From Planctomyces sp. SH-PL14 (GTDB lineage Bacteria; Planctomycetota; Planctomycetia; Planctomycetales; Planctomycetaceae): a stretch of 64,000 nucleotides of DNA. The notes under the pieces were generated by a model. The model was not told where the DNA came from. It made no database searches and saw only the letters and a list, made by a program, of their open reading frames with translations. The stretch covers positions 2,994,001 to 3,058,000 of the forward strand of contig NZ_CP011270.1 in the NCBI RefSeq assembly GCF_001610835.1. Reading direction: 5' to 3'. The translations under genes were made by a program, and so were the position numbers. Shown here piece by piece: positions 45,449-55,060 of the stretch; the first letter of the stretch is position 1; each line of letters opens with the position of its first letter.

Positions 45449-46129
45449 ATGCAACGTCGTCAATTCGTTCTGTCGCTCGTCGGTGGACTCGCCTCCGCCA
45501 CTCTCATGAACGTCGGCTGCCGCGGACGGCAGGTCGCGCACGTGCTCAAGGAAGACGACCAGGACATGGTCGGCAGCCACGCCGCCGGGGCCGAGACCTG
45601 GAAGCCGCTCGTCGAGACCGCCATGGCCCAGCTCCTGGCCCGGCAAGTGGACGACATCCGCATGACCTCGGCCGAAGACCCCGCTTCCACCGACTTCGGC
45701 AAGAAGCGGATCTGCTTCGTCGGGATCGAGAACAAGAGCTCCGAAGAGGTCGGCGACTTCAAGGAGCAAATTTACGACCACATCGACACGCTCATCAGCC
45801 AGTCGGACTCGTTCAAGGCGGTCCACCGCCGGTACATCGAAGCGGGTCTCGAAGGGTGCGGGCTGCGGGTCGACGACCTGTTCAAGCCGGCCAACCAGCG
45901 GGCGTTCCGGGAGTCGATGGAGCGGATCAACCATCCGTTCGACTACCTGATGTACGCCAAGATCACGTCGGGAACGACGCAGAACAACAAGAGCAGCCAG
46001 AAGGACTACCAGCTCGTCCTGGAAGTCATCGATATCCACACCGGCGACTTCGACAAGGAGAGCGCCACGATCCGCAAGGGCTATCACAAGACGGGCCTCG
46101 GCAAGCTCAAGAACTACGGGGCGGGTTGA
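45449..46129 (+). CDS. LpoB-like penicillin-binding protein activator lipoprotein
   Basis: 226 residues from ATG 45449. N-terminal signal with lipobox-like segment (GGLASATLMNVGC). The mature domain has KRICFVGIENKSSEEVGDFKE near 95, RYIEAGLEGCGLRVDDLFKP near 130 and a C-terminal YLMYAKITSG..., VLEVIDIHTGD segment, the fold of LpoB (outer-membrane activator of PBP1B). Target PBP here is unknown. It is followed after 47 bp by a COG3014-family lipoprotein, a pairing that often occurs in bacteria. Confidence 0.8.
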   Translation: MQRRQFVLSLVGGLASATLMNVGCRGRQVAHVLKEDDQDMVGSHAAGAETWKPLVETAMAQLLARQVDDIRMTSAEDPASTDFGKKRICFVGIENKSSEEVGDFKEQIYDHIDTLISQSDSFKAVHRRYIEAGLEGCGLRVDDLFKPANQRAFRESMERINHPFDYLMYAKITSGTTQNNKSSQKDYQLVLEVIDIHTGDFDKESATIRKGYHKTGLGKLKNYGAG

Positions 46130-46176
46130 TCCCCTCGCGTCAGTTCACCCGTCTCCTCGTGAGTCGATCGCCAGCC

Positions 46177-47580
46177 ATGAACCGTCTTGCCTCACTGCTG
46201 CCCCTCCTCGGCCTCGCGATGAGCCTGGGGGTTTCGGGCTGCGCGAGCCACGGGGAGCGGGTCCACGTTCTGCGGCAGGAGTTCTACTCCGGAGACCTGG
46301 CGACGGCGGAGACGCACGTCGATCAGCTCCTCGAGAAGCCGAAGCACGACAAGGACGTCCTCGAACTCGACCGGGCAATGGTGCTGCTGTCTTCGGGCCG
46401 ACCGAAGGAAGCTGAGCAGATCATGCGGACGGTCCGCAATCACTTCGACGAGTTCGAGCAGAAGGACATCGGCGAGATCTCGCTCTCGCTCCTGACGGAC
46501 GACAACCGTCGGGCCTACGCCGGCGAGGACTACGAGAAGATCCTGATCCGGGCGTTCCTGGCTCTCTCGAACCTGATGCACGACGGCGGCGATGCCAACG
46601 CCTACAGCCTGCAGATCACGCAGAAGCAGGAGCAGATCCGCGAGCGGTTGGAGGAGGAGCGGGACAAGGAGAAAGAAGGGGAGAAGAAAGAGATCCCCGC
46701 GATCCCGCAGGTGGCCCTCGGTCCTTACGTCCGCGCGATGCTGGCGGAGGAGCGGCGGCTTGACTACGACGACGTGATCCGGGCCCGGACGCAGGTCTGC
46801 GCCTTTGAGCCGGGTTTCCGGTTCGGGCAGGCGGACCTCGAGCGGGCGGAGCACTCCGTAAACGCTCAACCGGGACATGGGGTCGTGTACGTCTTCGGGC
46901 TGCTGGGGAAGGGCCCAACCAAGGTTCAGGTGTACGACATCCCGACACAGGCGGCGCTCCTGGTGGCGGACCAGATCGTCAGTGCGACTTCCAAGCAGTC
47001 AGTCCCGCCGACGCTGGCGCCGGTCCCGGTGCCGAAGCTCGTCCGGCGGCAGAACCGGATCCAGGCGCTCGACGTCTCGATCGGGGGAAGCTCGGCCGGG
47101 CAGTCGGCGATGCTGGTGAACATCGGCGAGTTTGCGGAGAAGCAGTACGAAGCGACGTATCCCAAGGTGCTGGCCTATGCCGTGGCCCGGCGGGTCATCA
47201 AGAAGGGGATCGTTTACGCCGCGAAGGAAGGGGTTCAGGCGCAGAACGCCCCGGGGGCCGACATTGCCATGACGCTGGCCGGGATGGCGTGGGAGGCGAC
47301 CGAGAAGGCCGACACCCGCTGCTGGGGGCTGCTGCCGGACCAGATCCATGTCTTCCGCGTGGAACTGCCGGTGGGCAAGCACACGCTGCGGTTGCAGCCC
47401 GCGGACCGGGTGGGCCGATTCGGGCTGGTGGAGTCGGTCGAGGTCGAGGTTCGCGAGGCGCGGAACACGTACGTGCTGGCGAACTTCCCGGACGACCGGG
47501 CGATCGGGAAGACGCTGGCGAGTGGTCAGGCTGCGGCATCGGAAGGGGATTCCGGGGCCGCCCGTCTCACGTTGCAGTAG
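46177..47580 (+). CDS. COG3014-family lipoprotein
   Basis: 467 residues from ATG 46177. Lipoprotein signal (LLPLLGLAMSLGVSGC). The N-terminal third is helical and TPR-like (YSGDLATAETHVDQLLEK, LELDRAMVLLSSGRPKEAEQ) with a DDNRRAYAGEDYEKIL motif. A charged coil (QKQEQIRERLEEERDKEK) leads to a beta-rich C-terminal half (VVYVFGLLGKGPTKVQVYD, VGKHTLRLQPADR). This is the arrangement of the uncharacterised COG3014 family, encoded next to LpoB-like proteins, and suggests an outer-membrane or periplasmic scaffold. Two repeat copies follow downstream. Confidence 0.75.
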   Translation: MNRLASLLPLLGLAMSLGVSGCASHGERVHVLRQEFYSGDLATAETHVDQLLEKPKHDKDVLELDRAMVLLSSGRPKEAEQIMRTVRNHFDEFEQKDIGEISLSLLTDDNRRAYAGEDYEKILIRAFLALSNLMHDGGDANAYSLQITQKQEQIRERLEEERDKEKEGEKKEIPAIPQVALGPYVRAMLAEERRLDYDDVIRARTQVCAFEPGFRFGQADLERAEHSVNAQPGHGVVYVFGLLGKGPTKVQVYDIPTQAALLVADQIVSATSKQSVPPTLAPVPVPKLVRRQNRIQALDVSIGGSSAGQSAMLVNIGEFAEKQYEATYPKVLAYAVARRVIKKGIVYAAKEGVQAQNAPGADIAMTLAGMAWEATEKADTRCWGLLPDQIHVFRVELPVGKHTLRLQPADRVGRFGLVESVEVEVREARNTYVLANFPDDRAIGKTLASGQAAASEGDSGAARLTLQ

Positions 47581-47595
47581 TCGCCGCCGACCTCG

Positions 47596-47638
47596 CCGGG
47601 TCCAGGGGCACCCTGGTGGGGGATGCAAGGGGGCCTGT
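47596..47638 (-). repeat. Dispersed intergenic repeat, copy 9 (short end fragment)
   Basis: Only 43 bp of the outer right end: CCGGGTCCAGGGGCACC to GATGCAAGGGGGCCTGTG. The last bases match the start of the enlarged hairpin insert of copies 4 and 7, so it was cut within that hairpin. It starts 15 bp after the lipoprotein stop. Confidence 0.85.
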
Positions 47639-47703
47639 GAGGGAGGCGGAAGGGGTTCAGGCGGAAGGTAGAGCGGCGCAACGCAGAATCATTTGTCCCT
47701 AAT

Positions 47704-48028
47704 CGGGTCCAGGGGCACCCTGGTGGGGAGTGCAGAGGGGCAAGGCCCCTTTGCCCGCCGGAGGCCTTGGCCGTCGGGAGATGTCTGAAGGAGCACGTGT
47801 CCAAACGCGGAGAGCGTACCGGATGCCCCCTCACCAACCCGCGGGGCTTACAAAGCGAGCGGCGGAGTCCTCAACGCCGGTACCACAAGGCGGACGTCCG
47901 TTGTGCACCACGGTTCCTCATGGAAGCGCCTCCGGCGGCAAGGGGGCGCTGTGCCGCTTCTTTGGCCCTTGACCCCGGTGGCCGTGGCACATGGGGTTTG
48001 AGCTGACAGCGTCGTGCCGGCGGGAACG
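47704..48028 (-). repeat. Dispersed intergenic repeat, copy 10 (full)
   Basis: Reverse copy from CGGGTCCAGGGGCACC to GCCGGCGGGAACGAT. The left hairpin (about 47941-47970) has an enlarged loop CGCTGTGCCGCTTCTTTGG, a diverged form of the insert in copies 4 and 7. It ends ten bases from the stop codon of the 48038 gene. Confidence 0.92.
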
Positions 48029-48037
48029 ATGCTCGCG

Positions 48038-51000
48038 CTACTGCCGGACCTTGATGTCGAGCTCCGACTTCAACGCTCCCCCATTCACCTCAATCACGTA
48101 AAGCGGCGTCGCCTCGTTGTCTCCCGCGACCACCGTCGACTGGTCGGCCGACAGGTCCACCGCGTCGAACTTCGTCAGGTCGAACAGCGCCTTCTTCTCC
48201 TCGCCCGTCGTGACGTCAAACGCGCTGACGCAGTTCGCGTATGTCTGCAGGACCCGCTTGGAATCGAGGAAGTACAGCCCGCTCCGCGCCTGGCTCGGCG
48301 ACTGGATCGACCCGGTCAACTTTCCGTTCGCCATGTCGTGCGTCGTCATCATCCCCTTCGCGTCGAGAAGGAGCAGCGCCTGCCCGTCCAGCCGGATCGC
48401 CCCGGCGACCAGCCTGTTCTTCCCCGCCAGCTTGAGATCCGACAGCTTTCCGTTCTGCCACACACGGGCTCCGGCAGTCGAGGTGACCACCATAACCGTG
48501 GAACCGTCTTCGCTGATCGACACCGACCGGAGGCTCGTGTCCTTTCCGCGAACGTCATCCGGACTGAAGCCTTCCCCGTAAGGAATCTCGATCGTGGTCT
48601 TCGCCTGTTCCGTACTCCAGACACGGACCGACCGGCCGCTCGTGGTGGCGAAGAACTGTCCGTTCACGGTCGAGCAGAACTTCAGGATGTTGTCGTCGTG
48701 CGTTCCGAGGTCGGTCGCATTGGAAACGCGGCCCTGAGCCAGCGTCGCCTTCACGACATTGTTCTGCCCGACGCAGTAGAGCAGCTCCGGCGAGGCCCCG
48801 AAGGTGACGAAGCGGTTGGGGAGCTGCGGGTTGTAGTCCGCCACGGACTTGCTGGCGGTGTTCCAGATCTCCACCCCCTGCGAGGTCCGGCCCGTCGCCG
48901 CCCAGGCGCCGTCGGGGCTGATCGAGGTCGCCTCCACATAGGCCCGGCGATAAGGAGGCAGGCCGGAGCCCTGCACGTTGAAGAACACCACCGCCACGCC
49001 AAGGACCGCGACGGCGCTGGCGATGCTGGCGATCTTTTTGGGACCGAGTTCCTGCAGGGTGGCCCAGGGAGTTCCAAAGATCCCGGCGGCGAAATCGGAC
49101 AGCCCCGCCAGGGATGAACGCTTCGAGCCGGAGGAGGGACGGGGGAGCGAAACCGTGTCCAGCATCATCGTCGTGCTGGCGGCGGGGTTGGTCGCCCTGG
49201 TCGGCTTGATCTCGCCGACCAGTTCCTGCTCCGTCCGCTTCTCTCCCAGGGCCGCCAGCGCCTCAAAGACCGATTTGCGGACCGAATCGTCCGGATCGTG
49301 GACCATCTCGAGGAGCCGCGGCACCGCGGCCGGGCTCTTGATCGCCCCCAGGCAGTTGGCAGCCGCCTGCCGCACCCGGAAGCCGGGATCCGACAGGAGC
49401 GTCAGGACCTTCGGAACCGATGTCTTCTCCTGCAGCAACCCGATCGCCTGGAGGGCGTTGATCCGCACCCGCTCGGAGCCGCTGAGCGCCGCCTCGAGCG
49501 CCGGGATCGCATGCTTCTGCCCCTGCTCGCCCAGGGCGAGCGCTGCGGCGGCACGGACTTCGTCGGCCCGGTCGCTGCGGAGGGCATTCTCGAGCGCCCG
49601 GCGGGCCGAGGCGTCCTGGATCGGGCCCAGGGCCTCGACGGCGCGGCGGCGGATCATCGGGTCGGTCGACTCAAGATAGCCGATCAGCGGCACCAGGGAC
49701 CGGCGGTCCTTGAGGACCTGTAGCGCCTTGAAGATCCGCTGGATCAGGGCCTTGTCCTCTCCGCTGGCGGTCTCCTCCTCCAGCATCTTGACGAGGGTCG
49801 GCACCGCGGAGTTCTGGCCGAGCCGCCCGATCGCCTCGGAGGCGACGACCACCATCTCCCGGCTCGGGTCGACGAGGAACTTCTTCAGCGATCCGACGAC
49901 CGATTCGTCGCCGCACAGGCCCATCGAGGCCACGATGTTCTTCCGCACATCGAGCGACTTGTCCCGCAGCGAACGGACCAGGAACTTGGCCGATTTGGGA
50001 TCGGGATTGTCCCGCAGGCCGGCCGACGCGTGGATCCGGACGAGCTCGTCCGGGTTCTGGAGGGCCTCGATCAGGGGACGGATGACTTTCTTGCTGCGGA
50101 TATACGCCAGCCCCTCGGCGGCAACCCGCTGGATGAGCTTGTTCCCTTCCTTGAGCCCCGCCGAGAGGGCGGGAATCGCCCGGACGCTCTGCAGCCGCCC
50201 CAGCGCCTCGAAGGCGACGAAGCGGACTGCCTCCGGCTCCGCGGGCTCCGAGAGCTGCGCCATGTGCGGAACGATCGACTCCCCGAATCCGGCGAAGGCC
50301 TGCAGGACCCGCTCGCGATGCTCCGGCGCCGCGACCGCCAGAAGGCACAGGGCGGGGACGACCCGCGTCTCGCCGAAGCTCACGAGGGCCGCGATCGCCA
50401 CCGGCACGGCGGGCGATTTCTCTTCGTAGAGCGACCGCATCACGAGCGGAATCGCCACGGGGTCGCGCAGCCGTTCGAGCGCCTTGAGGGCTTCGGTCTT
50501 GAGGTTGTTCGGCAGGTCCATGTACCGGGCCCGCAGCAGCTCCGCGGCCCGCTCGTCGTTCGAGTTGCCGAGCATCTCGAACAGCGGCTTGGCCCGCTCG
50601 CACTCCATCGGGTTCGTGGCGGGGGTGATCGCCTCGATCGCCGTCGAAAGGTTCTTCCACTGCGAGCGCGTGAGCGGTTTCTCCCAGCTCCGCTCCGCGA
50701 CGACCGGTTTCTGCTCGAGGGCCTGCTCGATCGCCTCGCGGACCGTGTAGAGGGTGATGTCGATGTCGGTTCCCGGGGCGATCATGTCCACTTCGGACGT
50801 CGTCGTCGCCATCGGGGCCAGCGTCGTCTCGCCACAGGCGGGACAGATCACGGGCTGCCCCTCGAGCGAGCGGGAGACCGCGAAGTCCGCCGTGCACTTG
50901 TCGCAGATCGTCTTGAGCTTGGCCGCCTGGCCGCCGCTCTTGAGCTGGAACGAACGGCCCGAAGACCGGGACGAGACCCCCGATCGCCGGGACCCGCTCG

Positions 51001-52525
51001 CCGCCGAGGTCCCCGAGGCGCGGGACGATCCAGAGGCCGCGGACGCCGCGACGGAAGCCACGGGAGCCGGTTCGGCGGGGGGCGCCGCCGGCTCCGCCGC
51101 GGGAGTTCTTGCCGCCGCGATCTGCTGCCGCGTCGGAGCCGGCAGGACCGCCGTTCCGCCCGAGGTCCCGACCGTCCGGTTCCCAACCGGGGCCGGCGTT
51201 CCGGGAAGGACGAAGCCGGCCTCGTCGAATTCGGAGTCGCCTGATGACCGGGAGGCCACGAGAGGCGCCGGGGCGGAGACCGGAGCGCCGCTGGCGGCGG
51301 GCGTTTCTTTGCGGGGAAGCTCGAACTCGGAACTGTCGACGGCGTACGCCGGAGCGGTCCGGAACAGTCCGCTGACGGTCGAGGGCTCGGGCGCGGCCGC
51401 CGGCTCCGTGCGGAGGACCAGCCCGCACCCGCGGCAGCGGGCCATCGCCGGGAAGATGTCTTCGCCGCACTTGGGACAGGGCCGGGGCTCGTCCGAATGC
51501 TCGGGAGTGGCCCCCCCCGCAACGGCGGCCGTCTCATGAGACTCCGGAAGCGAGACGGACGTTCTGGAGGTCAGGATCTCGGACGGGACGATCATCGAAT
51601 CGCCGGAGTCCACGTCGTCGTCGCCGGCGGACTCGAGTTGTGCCAGTCCGGCCCCGATGAAGGTCGGGAGATCGTCGACCTCGCGATCGAGCGACGATTC
51701 ATCGAAGTCGTCCTCGATCAGGAAACGTTTCCCGTCGGGATCTTCCAGGGCGTCGAGCTCGGACAGGTCGTCGGCTCCCGGCGCGGGATTGACTCCCGAG
51801 ACCTGGGCCTCGTCGAAGATCGTCTGCTGCTGCGGCGTCTCCTGCACCGGCTGTCGCGTCGGCCGGTTGATGAGCAGCGGATCGAGGTCCTCCGGCCGCG
51901 GAGCGGAGAGCGAATCGCGGGAGCCGCCGACCGGCGTGCCGTCGATCAGGAAGGCCTTCACCCGCGGGGGAAGCCGCAGCTTCCCCCGGGTGGCAGCGAT
52001 CGCCAGCCCGCTCCCGAGCGTCGATTCGACGAAGTCGAAATACTCGTTCCAGAGCGCATCCCCCAGCGCGTCCCCCGTGGCCACGAGATCGAGCAGCCGG
52101 CACCAGGCGTGCGTCCCTTCGGTCAGCGTCTCCAGGACCTCCGGCGCGACCGTTCCGGTCTTGATCTCCCGCTGGAGCTTGACGGCGTTGCATTGCAGGT
52201 CCGCCAGCGGAGCGAAGGCGGAGTCGTCCACGTGCTGCAGCGCCAGGATCGGCTCGATCACGCGGCTGACCAGCCCGAGCGTCGAGGAGTGCACGAGCAT
52301 CCGCTCCATCGAGAGGAGCGAATGGATCGGGTTCGGCGAGCTGATGACCGAGACGAGCCGGTCGAACTCGGACTGGAACTCGGCGAGCGCCGCCAGCGTC
52401 TTCGACGACGGGGCAATCCCGGTCGTCTCCAGCCGCGCGAGCTCGTATTCCACTTGCCGCGCCAGCTGGCGCCCCTTCTTGCGGAGCTCCCGAACGGTCT
52501 GAAGCAGATTCGGCTTTCCGGTCAC
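48038..52525 (-). CDS. Giant membrane protein: zinc ribbons, HEAT repeats, membrane helix and beta-propeller
   Basis: 1495 residues from a GTG at 52525 overlapping the previous stop (GTGA). Residues 1-200 form a helical domain similar to the upstream partner. An acidic linker leads to a zinc ribbon (C350-x2-C353, C364-x2-C367), an Ala/Pro-rich stretch and a second zinc finger (ICDKCTADF...VICPACGE, about 540-570). From about 610 to 1130 come many HEAT/PBS-lyase-type repeats (ARRALENALRSDRADEVRAA, VVGSLKKFLVDPSREMVVVA). One membrane helix (IASIASAVAVLGVAVVFF) lies near 1175 and a WD-like propeller (YRRAYVEATSISPDGAW...) to the end. The cytoplasmic part should bind protein partners and the propeller lie outside. 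Specific function unknown. Confidence 0.82.
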   Translation of the reverse strand: MTGKPNLLQTVRELRKKGRQLARQVEYELARLETTGIAPSSKTLAALAEFQSEFDRLVSVISSPNPIHSLLSMERMLVHSSTLGLVSRVIEPILALQHVDDSAFAPLADLQCNAVKLQREIKTGTVAPEVLETLTEGTHAWCRLLDLVATGDALGDALWNEYFDFVESTLGSGLAIAATRGKLRLPPRVKAFLIDGTPVGGSRDSLSAPRPEDLDPLLINRPTRQPVQETPQQQTIFDEAQVSGVNPAPGADDLSELDALEDPDGKRFLIEDDFDESSLDREVDDLPTFIGAGLAQLESAGDDDVDSGDSMIVPSEILTSRTSVSLPESHETAAVAGGATPEHSDEPRPCPKCGEDIFPAMARCRGCGLVLRTEPAAAPEPSTVSGLFRTAPAYAVDSSEFELPRKETPAASGAPVSAPAPLVASRSSGDSEFDEAGFVLPGTPAPVGNRTVGTSGGTAVLPAPTRQQIAAARTPAAEPAAPPAEPAPVASVAASAASGSSRASGTSAASGSRRSGVSSRSSGRSFQLKSGGQAAKLKTICDKCTADFAVSRSLEGQPVICPACGETTLAPMATTTSEVDMIAPGTDIDITLYTVREAIEQALEQKPVVAERSWEKPLTRSQWKNLSTAIEAITPATNPMECERAKPLFEMLGNSNDERAAELLRARYMDLPNNLKTEALKALERLRDPVAIPLVMRSLYEEKSPAVPVAIAALVSFGETRVVPALCLLAVAAPEHRERVLQAFAGFGESIVPHMAQLSEPAEPEAVRFVAFEALGRLQSVRAIPALSAGLKEGNKLIQRVAAEGLAYIRSKKVIRPLIEALQNPDELVRIHASAGLRDNPDPKSAKFLVRSLRDKSLDVRKNIVASMGLCGDESVVGSLKKFLVDPSREMVVVASEAIGRLGQNSAVPTLVKMLEEETASGEDKALIQRIFKALQVLKDRRSLVPLIGYLESTDPMIRRRAVEALGPIQDASARRALENALRSDRADEVRAAAALALGEQGQKHAIPALEAALSGSERVRINALQAIGLLQEKTSVPKVLTLLSDPGFRVRQAAANCLGAIKSPAAVPRLLEMVHDPDDSVRKSVFEALAALGEKRTEQELVGEIKPTRATNPAASTTMMLDTVSLPRPSSGSKRSSLAGLSDFAAGIFGTPWATLQELGPKKIASIASAVAVLGVAVVFFNVQGSGLPPYRRAYVEATSISPDGAWAATGRTSQGVEIWNTASKSVADYNPQLPNRFVTFGASPELLYCVGQNNVVKATLAQGRVSNATDLGTHDDNILKFCSTVNGQFFATTSGRSVRVWSTEQAKTTIEIPYGEGFSPDDVRGKDTSLRSVSISEDGSTVMVVTSTAGARVWQNGKLSDLKLAGKNRLVAGAIRLDGQALLLLDAKGMMTTHDMANGKLTGSIQSPSQARSGLYFLDSKRVLQTYANCVSAFDVTTGEEKKALFDLTKFDAVDLSADQSTVVAGDNEATPLYVIEVNGGALKSELDIKVRQ

Positions 52526-53169
52526 GACTGGGGTTCCTCTGCAGAGGAGGCGGGGGGAGCCTGAACCGTCGAGGCGACGGAGGCGGGGGAGGGGGGGGAG
52601 GGGGCGGAGGGTGCCTCAATCGAAGCGGTCCCGGCGGAGGGAGCCAGGAACAGCCGGCCGCGGGCCAGCGCCAGCGGGACGTCCCGCCCGAACACGCCGG
52701 CCACCTGTTCGCTGAGCGCCTGCCATTCCTGATCCGTCAGTCGATCTCCTTCGGACGCCAGCCGCAGCAGGCCTTCGACGGTCCGCTGCACCGTTTCGCG
52801 TTCCTCCTCCGTCGCCGAGGCGATCCGGGCATGAATCGCCTGCAACTGCGAGATGTTGTCCGGGCGGGCCTGCAGCTGGCTCAACCCACCGGCTGGCCGG
52901 CTGGCCCCCTGGAGCTCCGAGAGGCGGGCCTCGAAGTGCTCGAAGGTCGGCGCCCCGACCGGAGCCGACCGATTGGGCCACGTGAATTCGCAGAAGGCGA
53001 CGTACTTCCGTTTGTATTGGGCCAGGCCCTGCACCGTCGCGGGGGGAATCGGCGCCCCTTCATCCAACAGCCCCGGCAGCGACTGGCGGACCAGCTCGCA
53101 CAGCGTCCGTCCGCGCTCCCGAAAGGCGGTATATCGGGCTGCCAGTTCATCGACCGGGACCGTGGGCAT
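52522..53169 (-). CDS. Paralogue of the N-terminal domain of the giant protein
   Basis: 215 residues from ATG 53169; its stop overlaps the giant protein's GTG by 4 bp, so the two are translationally coupled. RYTAFRERGRTLCELVRQSL and the following TVQGLAQYKRKYVAF parallel RELRKKGRQLARQVEYELA and TLAALAEFQSEFDRL in the giant protein. EWQALSEQVAGVFGRD and LALARGRLFL also have equivalents there (DALWNEYFDFVESTLGSG, IAATRGKLRLP). It is therefore a free-standing copy of that helical domain with a Pro/Ser-rich tail. No catalytic motif or membrane segment. The shared domain might mediate assembly of the two proteins. Confidence 0.72.
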   Translation of the reverse strand: MPTVPVDELAARYTAFRERGRTLCELVRQSLPGLLDEGAPIPPATVQGLAQYKRKYVAFCEFTWPNRSAPVGAPTFEHFEARLSELQGASRPAGGLSQLQARPDNISQLQAIHARIASATEEERETVQRTVEGLLRLASEGDRLTDQEWQALSEQVAGVFGRDVPLALARGRLFLAPSAGTASIEAPSAPSPPSPASVASTVQAPPASSAEEPQS

Positions 53170-53224
53170 GGAAGATTCCGACCTGGTGAAACGGGGAAAC
53201 GGCAGGACTTCGAGAACACAACAA

Positions 53225-53256
53225 GGCTGGCCAGCCCCCAGGGGGACTGACCAGCC
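53225..53256 (-). terminator. Stem-loop between the DUF1559 gene and the next operon
   Basis: A strong, slightly imperfect stem (GGCTGGTCAGTCCCC paired with GGGGCTGGCCAGCC on the reverse strand), 33 bases after the DUF1559 stop, followed by a T-rich TTGTTGTG. Likely a terminator or attenuator of the DUF1559 transcript. Confidence 0.65.
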
Positions 53257-53288
53257 TGTTTCAACATCGCTTCAACCGAGCAATTCGA

Positions 53289-54500
53289 TTACTCGAACTT
53301 GCCCTTGGCGATGACGTCCGTCTTCTTGATGCTCGCACCGCAGTAGTTGTCGAACGGAGCGAGTTCGACCGTCGCGTCGGTGTAGCCGTCGGTGCTGTTC
53401 GTTCCGCCCACGGCGTTGAAGCCGGGGTTGAAGAAGCCGTCACCGTTGGTGTCGATCATCGACTTGACCGAGCCGTCCGCCATCAGGCAGTTGCCCGTGC
53501 CGCCCCGGCCCGAGCTGCCGTGAACCGCGAACCAGTCGCGGGTGTCCTGCAGCCAGAGCTGGCCGACCGAGCTGGAACCAGCGGCGGTCGGGGTCGGGAG
53601 GACGTCGTCCGCCCAGTCTTCCGGAATGATCGGCGTGTTGTTGAGCAGCGAGACCTTCGAGCCGGTCCAGTAGGCCGGGCCGTCGTTGAAGGACTCAACG
53701 AGGCGGGTTCCGGCGGTGATGAAGCCCGGGATGTCGGTCGTGAGAACGGCTTCGTTGATGTCCCCGGCAGCGGCGTCGCCCAGAAGGCCGACGTTGCTGC
53801 TCGGAATCGGGCTGCTGCTGATGTCGGTCAGGGTCAGCGCACCGACGGCACCCTTGAGGCCCTTGGCGTCCGTCGAGGCGAGGACCGCCTGGTTGACACC
53901 GCCCGGGGCGAACTTGCAACCGCTGCGGACGAAGAACCAGCCGGCGGCGTAGTTCGTGCCGTAGCCGGCGTCGAGAACAGCCTTGACGGCGATGGCGGCA
54001 GCGGCCGAGCCGGAAGTCTGAGCGTCCAGCGAAGTCGTGGCACCCGAGACGAGCTTCTTCGGATCGTCTTCGTCGATACGGCTCGTCAGGCCATCCGGCA
54101 GGCTGCCCGTCACACCGACGGTGCTGGTCGCACCGATCAGGTCGTTCAGCTTCTCCGAACCCTTGAGCGGGTTCGTCGGGCAGAGCATCTGCTGCGGCAG
54201 GCCAGCGCCCATGTTGACGACGTCGGCGACCCAGCCGTAGAGGGCCGGGTTACCATCGCGCTTCCAGTCGTAGGCACCGGTGCACAGGCGGCCCTGCGGA
54301 TCGGTTTCGGCGCGGATGAAGAACGCCTTGCCGAAGTCCTTCAGGTTGCTCTTGCACTGAGCCGAGCGAGCGGCTTCGCGGGCCCGCTGAACGGCCGGGA
54401 GCAGGAACGCGGCAAGAATCGCGATGATCGCGATCACGACGAGCAGTTCGATCAGGGTGAAACCACCCCGTCCGCTGCTCTTAGCAAAACGACGCTGCAT
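53289..54500 (-). CDS. DUF1559 prepilin-like protein
   Basis: 403 residues from ATG 54500, with GAGGAGG five bases upstream. Type IV prepilin leader [19 protein letters not shown], processed before FTLIE and used as a membrane helix, then [21 protein letters not shown], the signature of planctomycete DUF1559 (SBP_bac_10) proteins. The C-terminal [19 protein letters not shown] motif stands for the family's H-x9-DG region. DUF1559 proteins are massively expanded in planctomycetes; a role in pilus-like or cell-surface fibres is suspected. It is the first gene of the leftward cluster and is divergent from the kinase. Confidence 0.93.
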   Translation of the reverse strand: MQRRFAKSSGRGGFTLIELLVVIAIIAILAAFLLPAVQRAREAARSAQCKSNLKDFGKAFFIRAETDPQGRLCTGAYDWKRDGNPALYGWVADVVNMGAGLPQQMLCPTNPLKGSEKLNDLIGATSTVGVTGSLPDGLTSRIDEDDPKKLVSGATTSLDAQTSGSAAAAIAVKAVLDAGYGTNYAAGWFFVRSGCKFAPGGVNQAVLASTDAKGLKGAVGALTLTDISSSPIPSSNVGLLGDAAAGDINEAVLTTDIPGFITAGTRLVESFNDGPAYWTGSKVSLLNNTPIIPEDWADDVLPTPTAAGSSSVGQLWLQDTRDWFAVHGSSGRGGTGNCLMADGSVKSMIDTNGDGFFNPGFNAVGGTNSTDGYTDATVELAPFDNYCGASIKKTDVIAKGKFE

Positions 54501-55060
54501 GAGACCCTCCTCAGGGGAAATTCGAACGCGGGGCTTCTTGCAGCACTGCCCCACGCTCACGGAAAGAGCTGCGACGGCACACGGTCGCAGAAACGAAACT
54601 CATCGCCTGGATCACCGCACCGCGAGTTCGGTCGGTGTCCTTCCTTGACGGGGCGGCATTCCAATGGCGGTCTGTTAAGGGGCCGGGAACAGAGAATCAA
54701 AGTCAGAAGAAATGGAGCCCGCCTTTCAACGCCCGCTTGCTTAACGACACGCAAGCAGTACGTGAACCGATAATTAACAACACGAGTGTTCAATGCCGGT
54801 TGTCGATGCGAACGTTGCGGCGCTCAGGGTCGGGGGCCTTTCCTTGACCGGGCGCGCCTCCTGGTTCGCATCGACGCGAGACGGTCGGATTCGAAGGTTC
54901 CCTGGCCTCGGAGGATCGTTCGGCGCGACACGTCGCCGATCTCGTTAACTCGGAGTGAAAGCGCCACAGGCCATCTTGTCCCCAGGACTGGCCCGTGAGG
55001 AAAATCGCCGTCGGCGGCGACGCGGTCTGACGACGAAGCTCTCTGCGGGAACGGAAAGTG
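54501..55060. other. Divergent intergenic region between DUF1559 and kinase genes
   Basis: 560 bases, no gene seen. Includes an AT-rich island (GATAATTAACAACACG near 54770) next to a small palindrome (GCTTGC/GCAAGC with 10-base spacer near 54727-54748), a plausible promoter/operator zone for DUF1559. Confidence 0.45.
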
